Source: Saccharicrinis sp963675435 (GTDB taxonomy: Bacteria; Bacteroidota; Bacteroidia; Bacteroidales; Marinilabiliaceae). Taken from it: a stretch of 64,000 nt of DNA. This document shows, one piece after another, positions 8,254-18,045 of the stretch; the first letter of the stretch is position 1; each line of letters opens with the position of its first letter. The stretch lies in NCBI GenBank assembly GCA_963675435.1, contig OY776216.1, forward strand, positions 1,116,001-1,180,000, read 5' to 3'. The translations under genes were made by a program, and so were the position numbers. The notes under the pieces are model-generated. The model was given only the letters and a program-made list of their open reading frames with translations, made no database searches and was not told the origin of the DNA.

Positions 8254-10290
8254 ATGGATAATTTTAAAAGAACACTTGTTACCACCGCTCTTCCATATGC
8301 AAATGGACCGGTTCATATAGGTCACCTTGCAGGGGTTTATGTACCTGCAGATATTTATGTAAGATATCTTAGAATGAAGGGAGAGGATGTTTTGCTAATT
8401 GGAGGGTCTGATGAACATGGTGTTCCTATCACTTTAAAAGCTAAAAATGAAGGTGTAACCCCTCAGGATATTGTAGATAGATATCATGGAATTATAAAAA
8501 AATCATTTCAAGAGTTTGGTATTACCTTTGACATTTATTCAAGAACGACAACAGAAACTCATTATGAAACGGCTTCAGAATTCTTTAAAACGCTTTATGA
8601 AAAAGGTGAGTTTATTGAAAAAGAATCTGATCAATATTACGATGAAGAAGCAAAGCAATTTTTAGCTGACAGATATATTACAGGAACGTGTCCGCATTGT
8701 GGAAATGATGGTGCATATGGAGATCAATGTGAAAGCTGTGGAACCTCATTAAATGCAACAGACTTAAAAAATCCGGTTTCAGTTATTTCAGGTAGTGTAC
8801 CGATTATTAAAAAAACCAAGCATTGGTATTTGCCTTTAGATAAACATGAACCATTTTTGAAGAAATGGATTTTAGAGGATCATAAAGAATGGAAAGCCAA
8901 TGTATACGGACAGTGTAAGTCATGGATTGACCAAGGACTGCAACCTAGAGCTGTAAGCCGCGATTTAGATTGGGGTGTACCAGTTCCTGTTGATGGTGCT
9001 GAAGGTAAAGTTCTTTATGTGTGGTTTGATGCCCCAATTGGATATATTTCTGCTACAAAAGAATTAACTCCGGAATGGGAAACGTATTGGAAAGATAAAG
9101 AAACCAAATTACTTCACTTTATCGGGAAAGATAATATTGTATTTCACTGTATTGTATTTCCATCCATGTTAAAAGCCGAAGGATCGTTTAATCTTCCTGA
9201 AAATGTTCCAGCTAATGAGTTCCTAAATCTTGAAGGAGATAAAATTTCAACTTCTCGAAACTGGGCGGTGTGGTTGCATGAGTATCTTGAAGATTTTAAA
9301 GATCAGCAAGATGTGTTACGTTATGTATTGGCAGCAAATGCTCCAGAAACAAAAGATAATGATTTTACCTGGAAAGATTTTCAGGCACGCAATAATAATG
9401 AGCTTGTTGCTATTTTAGGAAATTTTGTGAACAGAGCTATTGTTTTAACTCATAAGTATTATGATGGCAAAACACCAGAAATGGGTTCTGTAGTTGAGGA
9501 TTTTGACAAACAGAGTCTAGAAGAAATTTCGGTTATTGTAAACAAAGTTCAGTCTAGCTTAGATCAATATCGTTTCCGTGAAGCGATCAAAGAAATGATG
9601 AATTTAGCTCGTTTAGGAAACAAATATTTGGCAGATACAGAGCCTTGGAAATTGATTAAAACAGATGAGGAAAGAGTAAAGACAATTATGTATGTGTCGT
9701 TACAAATTACTGCAAATCTATCTGTTCTAATGGAACCATTCTTGCCATTTAGCGCAGTTAAATTACAAAATATGATTAATCTAACTGATGTTAATTGGTC
9801 TAGTTTGGGTAAAACAGATTTATTACAACCAGGTCATATGGTGAATAAACCTGAATTGTTATTTGCTAAAATTGAAGATGCGACAATTCAAAAGCAATTA
9901 GATAGATTGGAAGCCACAAAAACTGCCAATGAAGTAGCTGCAAAAACAGCAGCTCCGGCAAAAGAGAATATTTCGTTTGATGATTTTACAAAAATGGATA
10001 TTCGAATTGGAACAATTTTGGAAGCAGAAAAAGTTGCTAAAACCAAAAAGCTTTTAAAGTTATTAATTGATACGGGTATTGATAGGAGAACAGTTGTTTC
10101 TGGTATTGCCGAATATTATAAACCTGAAGATATTATTGGGAAACAAGTAAGTATTTTGGTAAACCTTGCCCCACGAAAAATTAAAGGTATAGAATCGCAA
10201 GGGATGATTTTAATGGGAGAGGATGCTAATGGAGAGTTGGTATTTGTTCAACCATCTAAAGATATTAAACCAGGTTCAGAAGTAAGATAA
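8254..10290 (+). CDS. metG: Methionyl-tRNA synthetase
   Basis: A 678-aa class I aminoacyl-tRNA synthetase charging tRNA-Met. Visible elements in order: the HIGH motif at residues 21-24 (VHIGHLAG), a zinc knuckle with Cys146/149/159/162 (CPHC...CESC), the KMSKS loop as KISTS at ~330-334, the anticodon-binding helical domain to ~540, a low-complexity Ala/Lys linker, and a C-terminal EMAP/Trbp111-type tRNA-binding domain (~570-678, FTKMDIRIGTI). The length suits the dimeric long form. It is preceded by a leader with a terminator-like hairpin and followed by a symmetrical terminator. Confidence 0.97.
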   Translation: MDNFKRTLVTTALPYANGPVHIGHLAGVYVPADIYVRYLRMKGEDVLLIGGSDEHGVPITLKAKNEGVTPQDIVDRYHGIIKKSFQEFGITFDIYSRTTTETHYETASEFFKTLYEKGEFIEKESDQYYDEEAKQFLADRYITGTCPHCGNDGAYGDQCESCGTSLNATDLKNPVSVISGSVPIIKKTKHWYLPLDKHEPFLKKWILEDHKEWKANVYGQCKSWIDQGLQPRAVSRDLDWGVPVPVDGAEGKVLYVWFDAPIGYISATKELTPEWETYWKDKETKLLHFIGKDNIVFHCIVFPSMLKAEGSFNLPENVPANEFLNLEGDKISTSRNWAVWLHEYLEDFKDQQDVLRYVLAANAPETKDNDFTWKDFQARNNNELVAILGNFVNRAIVLTHKYYDGKTPEMGSVVEDFDKQSLEEISVIVNKVQSSLDQYRFREAIKEMMNLARLGNKYLADTEPWKLIKTDEERVKTIMYVSLQITANLSVLMEPFLPFSAVKLQNMINLTDVNWSSLGKTDLLQPGHMVNKPELLFAKIEDATIQKQLDRLEATKTANEVAAKTAAPAKENISFDDFTKMDIRIGTILEAEKVAKTKKLLKLLIDTGIDRRTVVSGIAEYYKPEDIIGKQVSILVNLAPRKIKGIESQGMILMGEDANGELVFVQPSKDIKPGSEVR

Positions 10291-10317
10291 AAATATTACA
10301 GAATAGTATGTAAAAAG

Positions 10318-10343
10318 AAAGGCTGCTAAATTTAGCAGCCTTT
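10318..10343. terminator. Bidirectional terminator between metG and the HU-SPOR gene
   Basis: Perfect 26-bp palindrome centred in AAATTT: AAAGGCTGCTAA pairs with its complement, with A/T flanks on both sides. It can serve both convergent genes. Confidence 0.85.
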
Positions 10344-10370
10344 GTTGTATATTATAAACTAATTGGTATT

Positions 10371-11315
10371 TTAATTCTTAGTAAATAACCAGGCTGAGCT
10401 ATATCCATTATTTTTTCGGTATTTGTTTAAAGCCATACTAGCTTCGTCTTTATTTGTAAATGCTTCAAGTGATACTCTGAATCTACCTTTGTCACTATTT
10501 AAAATTTCAGCAGTATTAATGCCTCTCTTATTTAGTTTATTGATATAATCCAAAGCAGGTTTTTCATACTTAAAACTACCTCCAATAATAAAATACTTAT
10601 TTTCTGGTATTATTGTTTTCTCAATTGGTTTGCTTGCAACTTCCTCCTCAATTAATGTTGTTTGATCTGCAACAGGAATCGCTTCATATCCGATTAATGA
10701 AGTATTTGTTGTAGTTGTTTCCAACTGAGGAATCATATTAGAAAATGAACTTAACTGAGATGGATTTTCAATTTCAGGAGAAATAAACATTAAACCTAAA
10801 AGTAATGTAATGCTAGCTGCAATTTGTCGAACACTTCTTGATTGTAATGTCTTTCTTACTAAATGTCTTGATCTATCGTTAAGTTCTTTTTCCTGTTCAA
10901 GAGTATTAAAGTGGAAGGTGCTTAAACCAAAACTTTCAGTTGCAAAAGAGTTTTCTTTCTTTGCAATAAAGTATGGATTGCCTAGATTATCAGCTTTTAA
11001 ATTACCAATATTGGCAAATTGAAGTGTTTCTCCTTTAACAAGTTGATATTTAAGTACGCTAATATGCTTTAATAATTTATCTTGTACTTCCTCATAGGGC
11101 AATTTCTCGCACTTTGCAATGTAATTTATTAAAAGTCCGTCGTTATACGACAAGCTTTTATTAAAACCTATTTCTCTACTGGGAGGATTAAAAATCCCTG
11201 TTTTCTCATTAAACTGTGCTGAAATATTATTTGCAACAAATCCTCCAAGATTTGGAACAATAACACAGTCGTACTGATATAATAATTCTGATATGTGTTT
11301 TTCAAGATTAAGCAT
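10371..11315 (-). CDS. HU-CCDC81 / SPOR domain membrane protein
   Basis: A 314-aa Bacteroidota protein. Residues 1-~60 and ~62-125 match the two bacterial HU-CCDC81 domains (IVPNLGGFVANN, FNPPSREIGFNKSL), a DNA-binding-like fold on the cytoplasmic side. One membrane helix follows at ~163-180. The C-terminal ~75 residues form a SPOR domain (YFIIGGSFK...), which binds denuded septal peptidoglycan. The architecture suggests a link between nucleoid or cytoplasm and the division septum, as inferred for relatives. Convergent with metG. Confidence 0.88.
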   Translation of the reverse strand: MLNLEKHISELLYQYDCVIVPNLGGFVANNISAQFNEKTGIFNPPSREIGFNKSLSYNDGLLINYIAKCEKLPYEEVQDKLLKHISVLKYQLVKGETLQFANIGNLKADNLGNPYFIAKKENSFATESFGLSTFHFNTLEQEKELNDRSRHLVRKTLQSRSVRQIAASITLLLGLMFISPEIENPSQLSSFSNMIPQLETTTTNTSLIGYEAIPVADQTTLIEEEVASKPIEKTIIPENKYFIIGGSFKYEKPALDYINKLNKRGINTAEILNSDKGRFRVSLEAFTNKDEASMALNKYRKNNGYSSAWLFTKN

Positions 11316-11535
11316 ATTGCAAAAATAATAAAATTATAGCTGAATGTACAGACCTCTTTTTAACATCTGTTGATAATATGTTGAAAACTCGATATTGTCG
11401 ACCAGTACCTACTAGTTTATGATATTTATAAACAGGGTGTTATGAAAATATATTCTACAAAACATGTTTGTTATGACAAGTATTTTATTACTTTTACAAT
11501 CACAATAACAAGAAGTTTTAATTTTAAAAAATAAT

Positions 11536-12564
11536 ATGAGCAAGCAAATATTAGTTACTGGAGGAACAGGTTATATTGGTTCACATACTGTAGTTGAATT
11601 ACAAAATTCTGGTTTTGATGTTGTAATTGTTGATGACCTTTCAAATTCTCAAATTGAGGTTTTGGATAACATTGAAAAGATTACAGGTATCCGTCCAACA
11701 TTTGAAAAATTTGATTTGTCGGATAGTACTTTAACCGATCAATTTTTTAATAAGTATACAGATATAGAAGCAATTATTCATTTTGCAGCATTCAAAGCAG
11801 TTGGTGAGTCTGTTCAAAAACCATTAGAGTATTACAGAAATAATATTAATTCCTTGCTTAATTTATTATCGGGAATGAAGAAATATGGTGTAAAACATAT
11901 GGTATTTTCTTCATCTTGTACAGTATATGGGCAACCAGATAAATTGCCAGTAACAGAAGCTACTCCAAGAAAAGAAGCTGAATCACCTTATGGCAACACA
12001 AAGGCTATTTGTGAAGATATTATGCGTGATTTCTGTAAAACAAATGTAGATTTAAATTGTATTGCACTTCGTTACTTTAATCCAATTGGAGCTCATGAAT
12101 CAGGATTGATTGGTGAATTACCAGTAGGTGTACCCAATAATCTTGTACCATTTATTACACAAACAGCAGCTGGGTTGAGAGATGAGTTAAGTATTTTTGG
12201 TGATGACTATGATACTCCTGATGGTACTGCAATTCGTGATTATATTAATGTGGTTGATTTAGCAAAAGCACATGTTGTTGCAATTAACAGACTAGTTGCA
12301 GATAAAAAGAAAAATAATTTCGAGTTTTTCAATGTAGGAACTGGTGAAGGTTATTCTGTAATGCAGTTGGTAAAGACTTTTATTGAAGTAACTGGGGTTG
12401 ATTTAAAATACAAGATTGTTGGAAGACGAGATGGTGATATTGAAAAAATTTGGGCTGATACTTCTTATGGAAACACAGAACTAGGTTGGAAGTCTGAAAA
12501 ATCTATTGAAGAGACTTTAGCTTCAGCCTGGAAATGGGAAAAAAATGTAAGGGGGTTAAATTAA
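11536..12564 (+). CDS. galE: UDP-glucose 4-epimerase
   Basis: A 342-aa extended SDR that interconverts UDP-glucose and UDP-galactose with bound NAD. Rossmann motif TGGTGYIGSH at residues 8-17, serine strand FSSSCTVYG at ~124-132, and Tyr152/Lys156 in PYGNTK. RYFNPIGAHESG and the late motif RRDGDIEKIWAD (with the GalE-typical RxGD) support GalE over other sugar epimerases. Normal length. It has its own terminator at 12585 and is adjacent to rfbB, so both feed nucleotide-sugar supply for surface polysaccharide. Confidence 0.95.
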   Translation: MSKQILVTGGTGYIGSHTVVELQNSGFDVVIVDDLSNSQIEVLDNIEKITGIRPTFEKFDLSDSTLTDQFFNKYTDIEAIIHFAAFKAVGESVQKPLEYYRNNINSLLNLLSGMKKYGVKHMVFSSSCTVYGQPDKLPVTEATPRKEAESPYGNTKAICEDIMRDFCKTNVDLNCIALRYFNPIGAHESGLIGELPVGVPNNLVPFITQTAAGLRDELSIFGDDYDTPDGTAIRDYINVVDLAKAHVVAINRLVADKKKNNFEFFNVGTGEGYSVMQLVKTFIEVTGVDLKYKIVGRRDGDIEKIWADTSYGNTELGWKSEKSIEETLASAWKWEKNVRGLN

Positions 12565-12584
12565 GATTCTTCAAATAATTATTT

Positions 12585-12620
12585 AAAGGTTGTTCTATTT
12601 CAAAACAACCTTTTTTTTTA
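12585..12620 (+). terminator. Intrinsic terminator after galE
   Basis: AAAGGTTGTT (12585-12594) pairs with AACAACCTTT (12604-12613), followed by a run of T. Confidence 0.88.
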
Positions 12621-12672
12621 TTCTCAATAGTCATATCTTGCAGGTAATTTAAAATCCTATTAAAAAAAACTG

Positions 12673-13725
12673 ATGAAGAAGATTTTAATTACCGGAGGTG
12701 CTGGTTTTATTGGATCTCACGTAGTACGATTATTTCTAAAGAATTATCCTAATTATCAAATATTTAATTTAGATGCATTAACCTATGCCGGTAATTTAGA
12801 AAATTTGAAAGATGTAGAGACTGAACCAAATTATAATTTTATTAAGGGAGATATTGTTAATGAGGAATTGATGACAAAGCTATTTCAAGAGCATCAATTT
12901 GATGGAGTTATTCATTTAGCTGCAGAATCGCATGTTGACAGATCCATTTCAGATCCATTATCGTTTATAAAAACAAATATCTTAGGAACGGTAAATCTTT
13001 TAAATGCTGCCCGGGCTGTTTGGAATGGAAATTTTGAAGATAAACTATTCTACCATATTTCAACAGATGAGGTATATGGATCTTTAGGTGAAGAGGGTTT
13101 ATTTACAGAAACAACAGCATACGATCCAAGAAGTCCGTATTCTTCTTCAAAAGCCAGTAGTGATCATTTGGTCAGGGCTTATTATCATACCTATGGTATG
13201 CCAGTTGTCATATCAAATTGTTCAAATAATTATGGACCTAATCAGTTTCCAGAAAAGTTGATACCCCTTGCGATAAATAATATTAAAAAGATGAAATCTA
13301 TTCCTATTTATGGGAAAGGTGAAAATATTAGGGATTGGCTATATGTAGTAGACCATGCTAATGCTATAGATATGATCTTTCACAAAGGTACAATTGGCGA
13401 AACATATAATATTGGAGGAATAAATGAATGGACAAACATCGATTTAATTAAAAAGATGTGTGAGGTGTTAGATAGGAAATTAGAAAGAGTGCCAGGAACC
13501 TCAGCTTCATTAATCACTTTTGTAAAAGATAGAGCAGGGCATGATATGCGTTATGCTATTGATTCCTCAAAACTCATGAAAGATTTAGGGTGGAAACCTT
13601 CTCTTCAGTTTGAAGAAGGAATTGAAAAAACAATTGAGTGGTATCTGGACAATGAAGAATGGATGAATCGTATTACTGATGGTTCATATGAAAAGTATTA
13701 CGAAAGTCAATATGAGAAGAGATAG
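12673..13725 (+). CDS. rfbB: dTDP-glucose 4,6-dehydratase
   Basis: A 350-aa SDR enzyme converting dTDP-glucose to the 4-keto-6-deoxy form, the entry to rhamnose and other deoxysugars. It has GGAGFIGSH at residues 8-16, the dehydratase signature STDEVYG at ~130-136 (Thr131, Asp132 and Glu133 as active-site residues) and Tyr156/Lys160 in PYSSSK. SNCSNNYGPNQFPEKLIPL is highly diagnostic. No rfbA/C/D genes are adjacent. It is bounded by terminators on both sides, so it is expressed alone. Confidence 0.95.
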   Translation: MKKILITGGAGFIGSHVVRLFLKNYPNYQIFNLDALTYAGNLENLKDVETEPNYNFIKGDIVNEELMTKLFQEHQFDGVIHLAAESHVDRSISDPLSFIKTNILGTVNLLNAARAVWNGNFEDKLFYHISTDEVYGSLGEEGLFTETTAYDPRSPYSSSKASSDHLVRAYYHTYGMPVVISNCSNNYGPNQFPEKLIPLAINNIKKMKSIPIYGKGENIRDWLYVVDHANAIDMIFHKGTIGETYNIGGINEWTNIDLIKKMCEVLDRKLERVPGTSASLITFVKDRAGHDMRYAIDSSKLMKDLGWKPSLQFEEGIEKTIEWYLDNEEWMNRITDGSYEKYYESQYEKR

Positions 13726-13727
13726 TA

Positions 13728-13759
13728 AAAAAGAGGGATGAATAATCCCTCTTTTTTTT
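13728..13759 (+). terminator. Intrinsic terminator after rfbB
   Basis: AAAGAGGGA pairs with TCCCTCTTT across a 7-nt loop and is followed by a T run. Confidence 0.88.
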
Positions 13760-14096
13760 GTTAACTTAACTATGTGTAATCTATCATTAAAAAAGTATGA
13801 TCAAAAATAATGTTGTTTATAATTAGCCGAAATGAATTTCATTTCGGCTAATAAACTTAAACCCTAACCTAATGTGTGAAAAACGCTTTAGCCTTTCACT
13901 TTAGAATATTGCAAAGCGCATGCCAAAAAACATGAAATAAATGCATTTAACATCAGTTGATAGATGGATTTATGTTCTTTAAAATCTAATTTTAACATCT
14001 TCTATATACAAAGCAAGTAGTTAAAGAATAGAATTCTGCAATAATTGCAGAGTATTGGGTTTTTGTATATTTTTAGCACTTCAAAAATGTAAAATC
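13760..14096. other. 337-bp intergenic region with a perfect 29-bp palindrome
   Basis: TTAGCCGAAATGAA (13823-13836) is repeated in inverse at 13838-13851 around a single T. It is too A/T-flanked to be sure it is a terminator. Just after it comes AACCCTAACCTAATG, opening a 10-codon frame (MCEKRFSLSL). A similar AACCCAAACCTAAC motif occurs at 24380. A Bacteroidota-like TATATTTTTAG box near 14066 may be the promoter of the YfhO gene. No other gene is seen. Confidence 0.5.
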
Positions 14097-16613
14097 ATGA
14101 TAGACAAGTTTAAATCACTACTTCCTTATATTGGTTCGGTTGTATTATTTGTGGTATTGAGTTTTGCTTATTTTAGTCCTGTATTGGAAAATAAGGAACT
14201 ACCCCAGTTGGACCAAAGCCATGCAATAGGTATGGCACAGGAGCTTAAATCCTATGAAGCAAAAACTGGCGAAAAATCGCAATGGACAAACAGTATGTTT
14301 GGAGGTATGCCTGCTTACCAAATAAAGGGCGATTCATCAAAAAATATTTATTCATATATAAATAGAATATCCCGATTAGGATTACCGTATAAAACGGTAG
14401 CCATATTGTTTGTGTATCTGTTAGGCTTTTATATTTTTTTACTGAGTTGCAAGGTTGATAAATGGATGAGCCTCGTAGGTGCTATAGCCTTTGCTTTTGG
14501 ATCTTATAATCTCATCATTATAATAGCGGGACATATAACAAAGGCTTATACCATAGGCCTAATGGCCCCCGTAGTTGCCGGAGTTCTTTTTACATATAAT
14601 AGAAATAGATGGATAGGAGGATTGTTTACGGCCATAGCTCTAGGATTACAGATTGCCTATAATCATGTTCAAATTACTTATTACCTGGCTTTATTGGTAG
14701 GAATAATTGTGATATCCAGATTTATTTATGCTCTGATAGAAAAATCATTGCCAAAGTTTGCTAAATCTACAGCAGTACTAGTTATTGCTGCCTTTTTAGC
14801 TATACTACCAAATATTTCAAATTTATGGACAACCTATGAATATGGAAAATACAGTATTAGAGGAAAGTCTGATTTGGAAGCAAAAGAGGGTGATAAAGCC
14901 CATAGTGGTTTGAATAAAGATTATGCATTAGACTGGAGTTTAGAACCTGTCGGAACATGGACATTGTTAGTTCCTAATGCTGTAGGAGGAGCTTCTGAAG
15001 CTATTGGTAATAATAAACAGATTCTAGAAAAGGTTGATAGTCAGTTTAGAGAAACAATTGCCGGACAAAGTCAGTATTGGGGAGGAAGAACTTTTACTTC
15101 TGGTCCAGTGTATGCTGGTGCTATAATTTGTTTCTTATTCTTTATTGGTGTTTTCTTTTTCAGGGGACCAGATAAATGGTGGTTAATAGCCGGTACGATA
15201 TTTTCATTCTTTTTAGCATGGGGGAAGCATTTTTCAGGATTTACAGACTTTATGTTTTACCACTTTCCATTATACAATAAATTTAGAACAGTTGAGATGG
15301 CTATGGTTATTGCTTCCTTTACAATTCCTACATTGGGATTTTTAGGTTTAAGAGAAGTATATAATAATCCTAAACTGATAAAAGAAAAAAGTTGGAAGTT
15401 TTTAGCTGCATTTGGATTAACTGGCGGAGTTAGTTTGTTGTTTTATCTTTTTCCTGCTGCATTTTTTAATTTTATCAGCGACATGGAATTGAGTGCCATA
15501 TTGCAACAGAAGCAACAATATATTCAACAAAATGCTGCGCAGGCAGCACAAGTAACGGAATACTTTAATGGATTACTTTTTAATTTAAAAACTGCGCGTA
15601 TGGCTTTGCTAAAGGCTGATGCATTTAGAAGTTTTGCTTTTATATTAATCGCTTCAGGATCTTTATGGTTGTTTGCTACGAATAAATTGCCACGTAAGTA
15701 TGTTATTTGGGGATTAGGTTTATTGATTATTATCGATCTATGGAGTGTAGATAAAAGATATTTAAATAACGACCATTTTCAAAGTGCAAGAAAGCTTAAT
15801 AAAACGTTCGAGTTAACACCTTCTGATATTGCGATAAATGCAGCTAAAAATGATGGTGATCGAGTTTTTACCATTTATAGAAATCCTTTTACTGAGGTAA
15901 ATACTTCTTATCACCATCAATCTATTGGAGGTTTCCATGGTGCCAAATTAAGAAGATATCAGGATGTGATTGACTATTATTTAGCTAATGATTGGCAAAT
16001 ACTTACTTCGACACTTCAAACGCATGGAGATGAGCAAACCATTCAGCAAAAGCTATCTGAAATGCCAGCTTTAAATATGCTCAATGGTAAGTTTATTGTT
16101 TATAATCCAAATGCTGAACCTATTGTTAACACAAATACTTGGGGAGATGTTTGGTTTGTAAAAGAAATTTATTCGGTAGAATCACCAGATGCAGCAATAG
16201 ATGCCATTGGTTATGTTGATTTAAAGGAAAAGGCAATTATAAATGTTTCTGAATTTTCAGCTTTAAATGATTATAGTGTAGATTCAATTCAGGGTAGTAT
16301 TAAACTAATAGAATATGAACCTAATCGTTTAAAATATCAATATGAATCACCTCAAAGCCAGGTAGCAGTGTTCTCTCAGATATATTATCCTAAAGGGTGG
16401 AATGCCTATTTAGATGGTAAGCTAGTAGATATTTGCAGAGCAAATTACATTTTAAGAGCAGTTAAACTTCCAGCTGGTAAACATGAGTTAATATTTAAGT
16501 TTGAGCCAAAATCATATCAAATGGGCCAAATATTAGCTTTAATAAGCTCGTTAATAGTATTATTACTTGTAGCTTTTGCAGGATTTAAATATTGGAAGGA
16601 AAATAAATTATAA
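14097..16613 (+). CDS. YfhO family multi-span membrane protein
   Basis: An 838-aa integral membrane protein of the YfhO type, a GT-C-like fold in which Gram-positive members help glycosylate lipoteichoic acid. About a dozen hydrophobic segments are seen between residues ~10 and ~560 and one more at the extreme C-terminus (~810-832), with a long soluble domain of ~250 residues before it. The early motif FGGMPAYQIKGD and the first-loop acidic residues are typical. In Bacteroidota the substrate is unknown; a role in sugar transfer to lipid-linked glycans is inferred. ATG 14097 (MIDKFKS) is chosen, since the longer frame from 14055 has no membrane-protein-like start. A terminator follows. Confidence 0.85.
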   Translation: MIDKFKSLLPYIGSVVLFVVLSFAYFSPVLENKELPQLDQSHAIGMAQELKSYEAKTGEKSQWTNSMFGGMPAYQIKGDSSKNIYSYINRISRLGLPYKTVAILFVYLLGFYIFLLSCKVDKWMSLVGAIAFAFGSYNLIIIIAGHITKAYTIGLMAPVVAGVLFTYNRNRWIGGLFTAIALGLQIAYNHVQITYYLALLVGIIVISRFIYALIEKSLPKFAKSTAVLVIAAFLAILPNISNLWTTYEYGKYSIRGKSDLEAKEGDKAHSGLNKDYALDWSLEPVGTWTLLVPNAVGGASEAIGNNKQILEKVDSQFRETIAGQSQYWGGRTFTSGPVYAGAIICFLFFIGVFFFRGPDKWWLIAGTIFSFFLAWGKHFSGFTDFMFYHFPLYNKFRTVEMAMVIASFTIPTLGFLGLREVYNNPKLIKEKSWKFLAAFGLTGGVSLLFYLFPAAFFNFISDMELSAILQQKQQYIQQNAAQAAQVTEYFNGLLFNLKTARMALLKADAFRSFAFILIASGSLWLFATNKLPRKYVIWGLGLLIIIDLWSVDKRYLNNDHFQSARKLNKTFELTPSDIAINAAKNDGDRVFTIYRNPFTEVNTSYHHQSIGGFHGAKLRRYQDVIDYYLANDWQILTSTLQTHGDEQTIQQKLSEMPALNMLNGKFIVYNPNAEPIVNTNTWGDVWFVKEIYSVESPDAAIDAIGYVDLKEKAIINVSEFSALNDYSVDSIQGSIKLIEYEPNRLKYQYESPQSQVAVFSQIYYPKGWNAYLDGKLVDICRANYILRAVKLPAGKHELIFKFEPKSYQMGQILALISSLIVLLLVAFAGFKYWKENKL

Positions 16614-16663
16614 TAAATACTTTTTACCAGTTAAGGTAAATTTTAGTATTGTAGAATTTTGAT

Positions 16664-16697
16664 AAGGAAGTTGATTTATTCAGCTTCCTTTTTTTTA
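16664..16697 (+). terminator. Intrinsic terminator after the YfhO gene
   Basis: AAGGAAGTTG (16664-16673) pairs, with one G-T pair, with CAGCTTCCTT (16681-16690) and runs into a T tract. Confidence 0.8.
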
Positions 16698-17927
16698 TTT
16701 AAATTGAATGGCAGTAATAGAGATATCGTCAAAAACTGAACCTATTTCCAGTTGTTCGTTAATTAAATTTTTAAGTTGTTGCATGTTCTTTTCAACATCA
16801 TATTTATTTGAAATGATCTCTTCAATAGCATGCATTCCCGATTCAACTTCACCTCCGGTTTCAAGTTCTACTAACCCATCAGTAAAAGCTAAAAATTTAG
16901 CTTCGTGAGGAATTTTTATCTTGCCGATTTCTACGGCCGGGATTTCATCAAGCATACCTAGTCCTATACATCCTTTATCAAGGTTAACCAGTTGTCTTTT
17001 TTTAGGATCAAAAAGCATTGGAGGAAGGTGACCTGCATTAATGTATGATAACTTGCGGGTAATTGTATTGTATTTACCCAAAAACATAGTGATAAATTTT
17101 TCGCTATTGGCACTCTGATTAACCTTTTGATTTAGCATATGAGCTAACTTTTTAAGGTTAATACCGGGAGTAAAAAGTGCTCTAAATACAGCTTGAAAAT
17201 TTGACATTAGCATAGCTGCAGAAATTCCTTTTCCTGATACATCTGCAATACAAAAGCCTAAAACATTTTTAGACAGCTTAATAAAATCATAATAATCACC
17301 TCCAACTTCAAATTGAGGATGATAAAAAGTATGTATGCTATATTTAGTGCTGATTGGTAGATGATTGTCGGCTGGAACCAATTGTGTTTGAATTCTGGAG
17401 GCCAGCTCCATCTCTTTACGCATCACCTCTTGTTCAAGTAACTCTTCTTGCATTCGCTTATTTTCAATGAATACAATAATCAGGTTTGAAATGATTTGGA
17501 TTAACTTAAGATGTTTAATGGTTGGACTAATTCCCTGATGTTCTTCGTCAACATCCCCAATTAAAACAAAACCAATGGCCTTAAATCTGTGAAATAGAGG
17601 AATGACCGCATCAAACCCTTTAAGTTGAGGAGGGTGTGATATGGTAATGTTTTCGATGTTTTTGTATTGGATCAGGTCTTTCTCAACATTAATGTGTATA
17701 ACTTCATTTTTATTCACTCCTGAATTTAAAAGATTTTTCCATTTGCCATTAATTTGAGTGAATACCAGTACTTTCCCAACCTCCAATTCTTCTCTTAGAA
17801 GTATTTCAAACTCAGAAAGAAGGTCGTCTATGCTGTGATCCTCATTTATGGTTTGAGCAATATCCAACAAAATATTTAACCTGTCTTTAAAAAGCCTTAG
17901 CCTTTTTTTCTGAAGTTGGGTAACCAT
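16695..17927 (-). CDS. SpoIIE/PP2C-type protein serine phosphatase with GAF-like sensor
   Basis: A 410-aa cytoplasmic phosphatase. Residues ~10-170 look like a GAF-type sensory domain. A short coiled coil (EELLEQEVMRKEMELASRIQ, ~160-180) leads into the SpoIIE/RsbU catalytic domain (~190-410), with HPQFEVGGDYYDF and GFCIADVSGKGISAAMLMS supplying the metal-binding Asp residues and FTDGLVELE near the end. Such enzymes dephosphorylate anti-sigma-antagonist-like partners. No partner is encoded nearby. ATG 17927. Its 3' end meets the YfhO terminator. Confidence 0.92.
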   Translation of the reverse strand: MVTQLQKKRLRLFKDRLNILLDIAQTINEDHSIDDLLSEFEILLREELEVGKVLVFTQINGKWKNLLNSGVNKNEVIHINVEKDLIQYKNIENITISHPPQLKGFDAVIPLFHRFKAIGFVLIGDVDEEHQGISPTIKHLKLIQIISNLIIVFIENKRMQEELLEQEVMRKEMELASRIQTQLVPADNHLPISTKYSIHTFYHPQFEVGGDYYDFIKLSKNVLGFCIADVSGKGISAAMLMSNFQAVFRALFTPGINLKKLAHMLNQKVNQSANSEKFITMFLGKYNTITRKLSYINAGHLPPMLFDPKKRQLVNLDKGCIGLGMLDEIPAVEIGKIKIPHEAKFLAFTDGLVELETGGEVESGMHAIEEIISNKYDVEKNMQQLKNLINEQLEIGSVFDDISITAIQFK

Positions 17928-18002
17928 TAGCTACAATTAATGTTGTTTATTTGGTAAGTTATTAAAATTTTTAATGCGAAAACAGTTTGTTTGCGAATAA
18001 AA

Positions 18003-18030
18003 AAGCCCTGTTCGCATAAACAGGGCTTCA
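18003..18030 (-). terminator. Intrinsic terminator of efp
   Basis: AAGCCCTGTT (18003-18012) pairs with AACAGGGCTT (18019-18028). On the minus strand it is followed by TTTTTT, so it ends the efp transcript. Confidence 0.88.
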
Positions 18031-18045
18031 TGTATATTTTAAGTT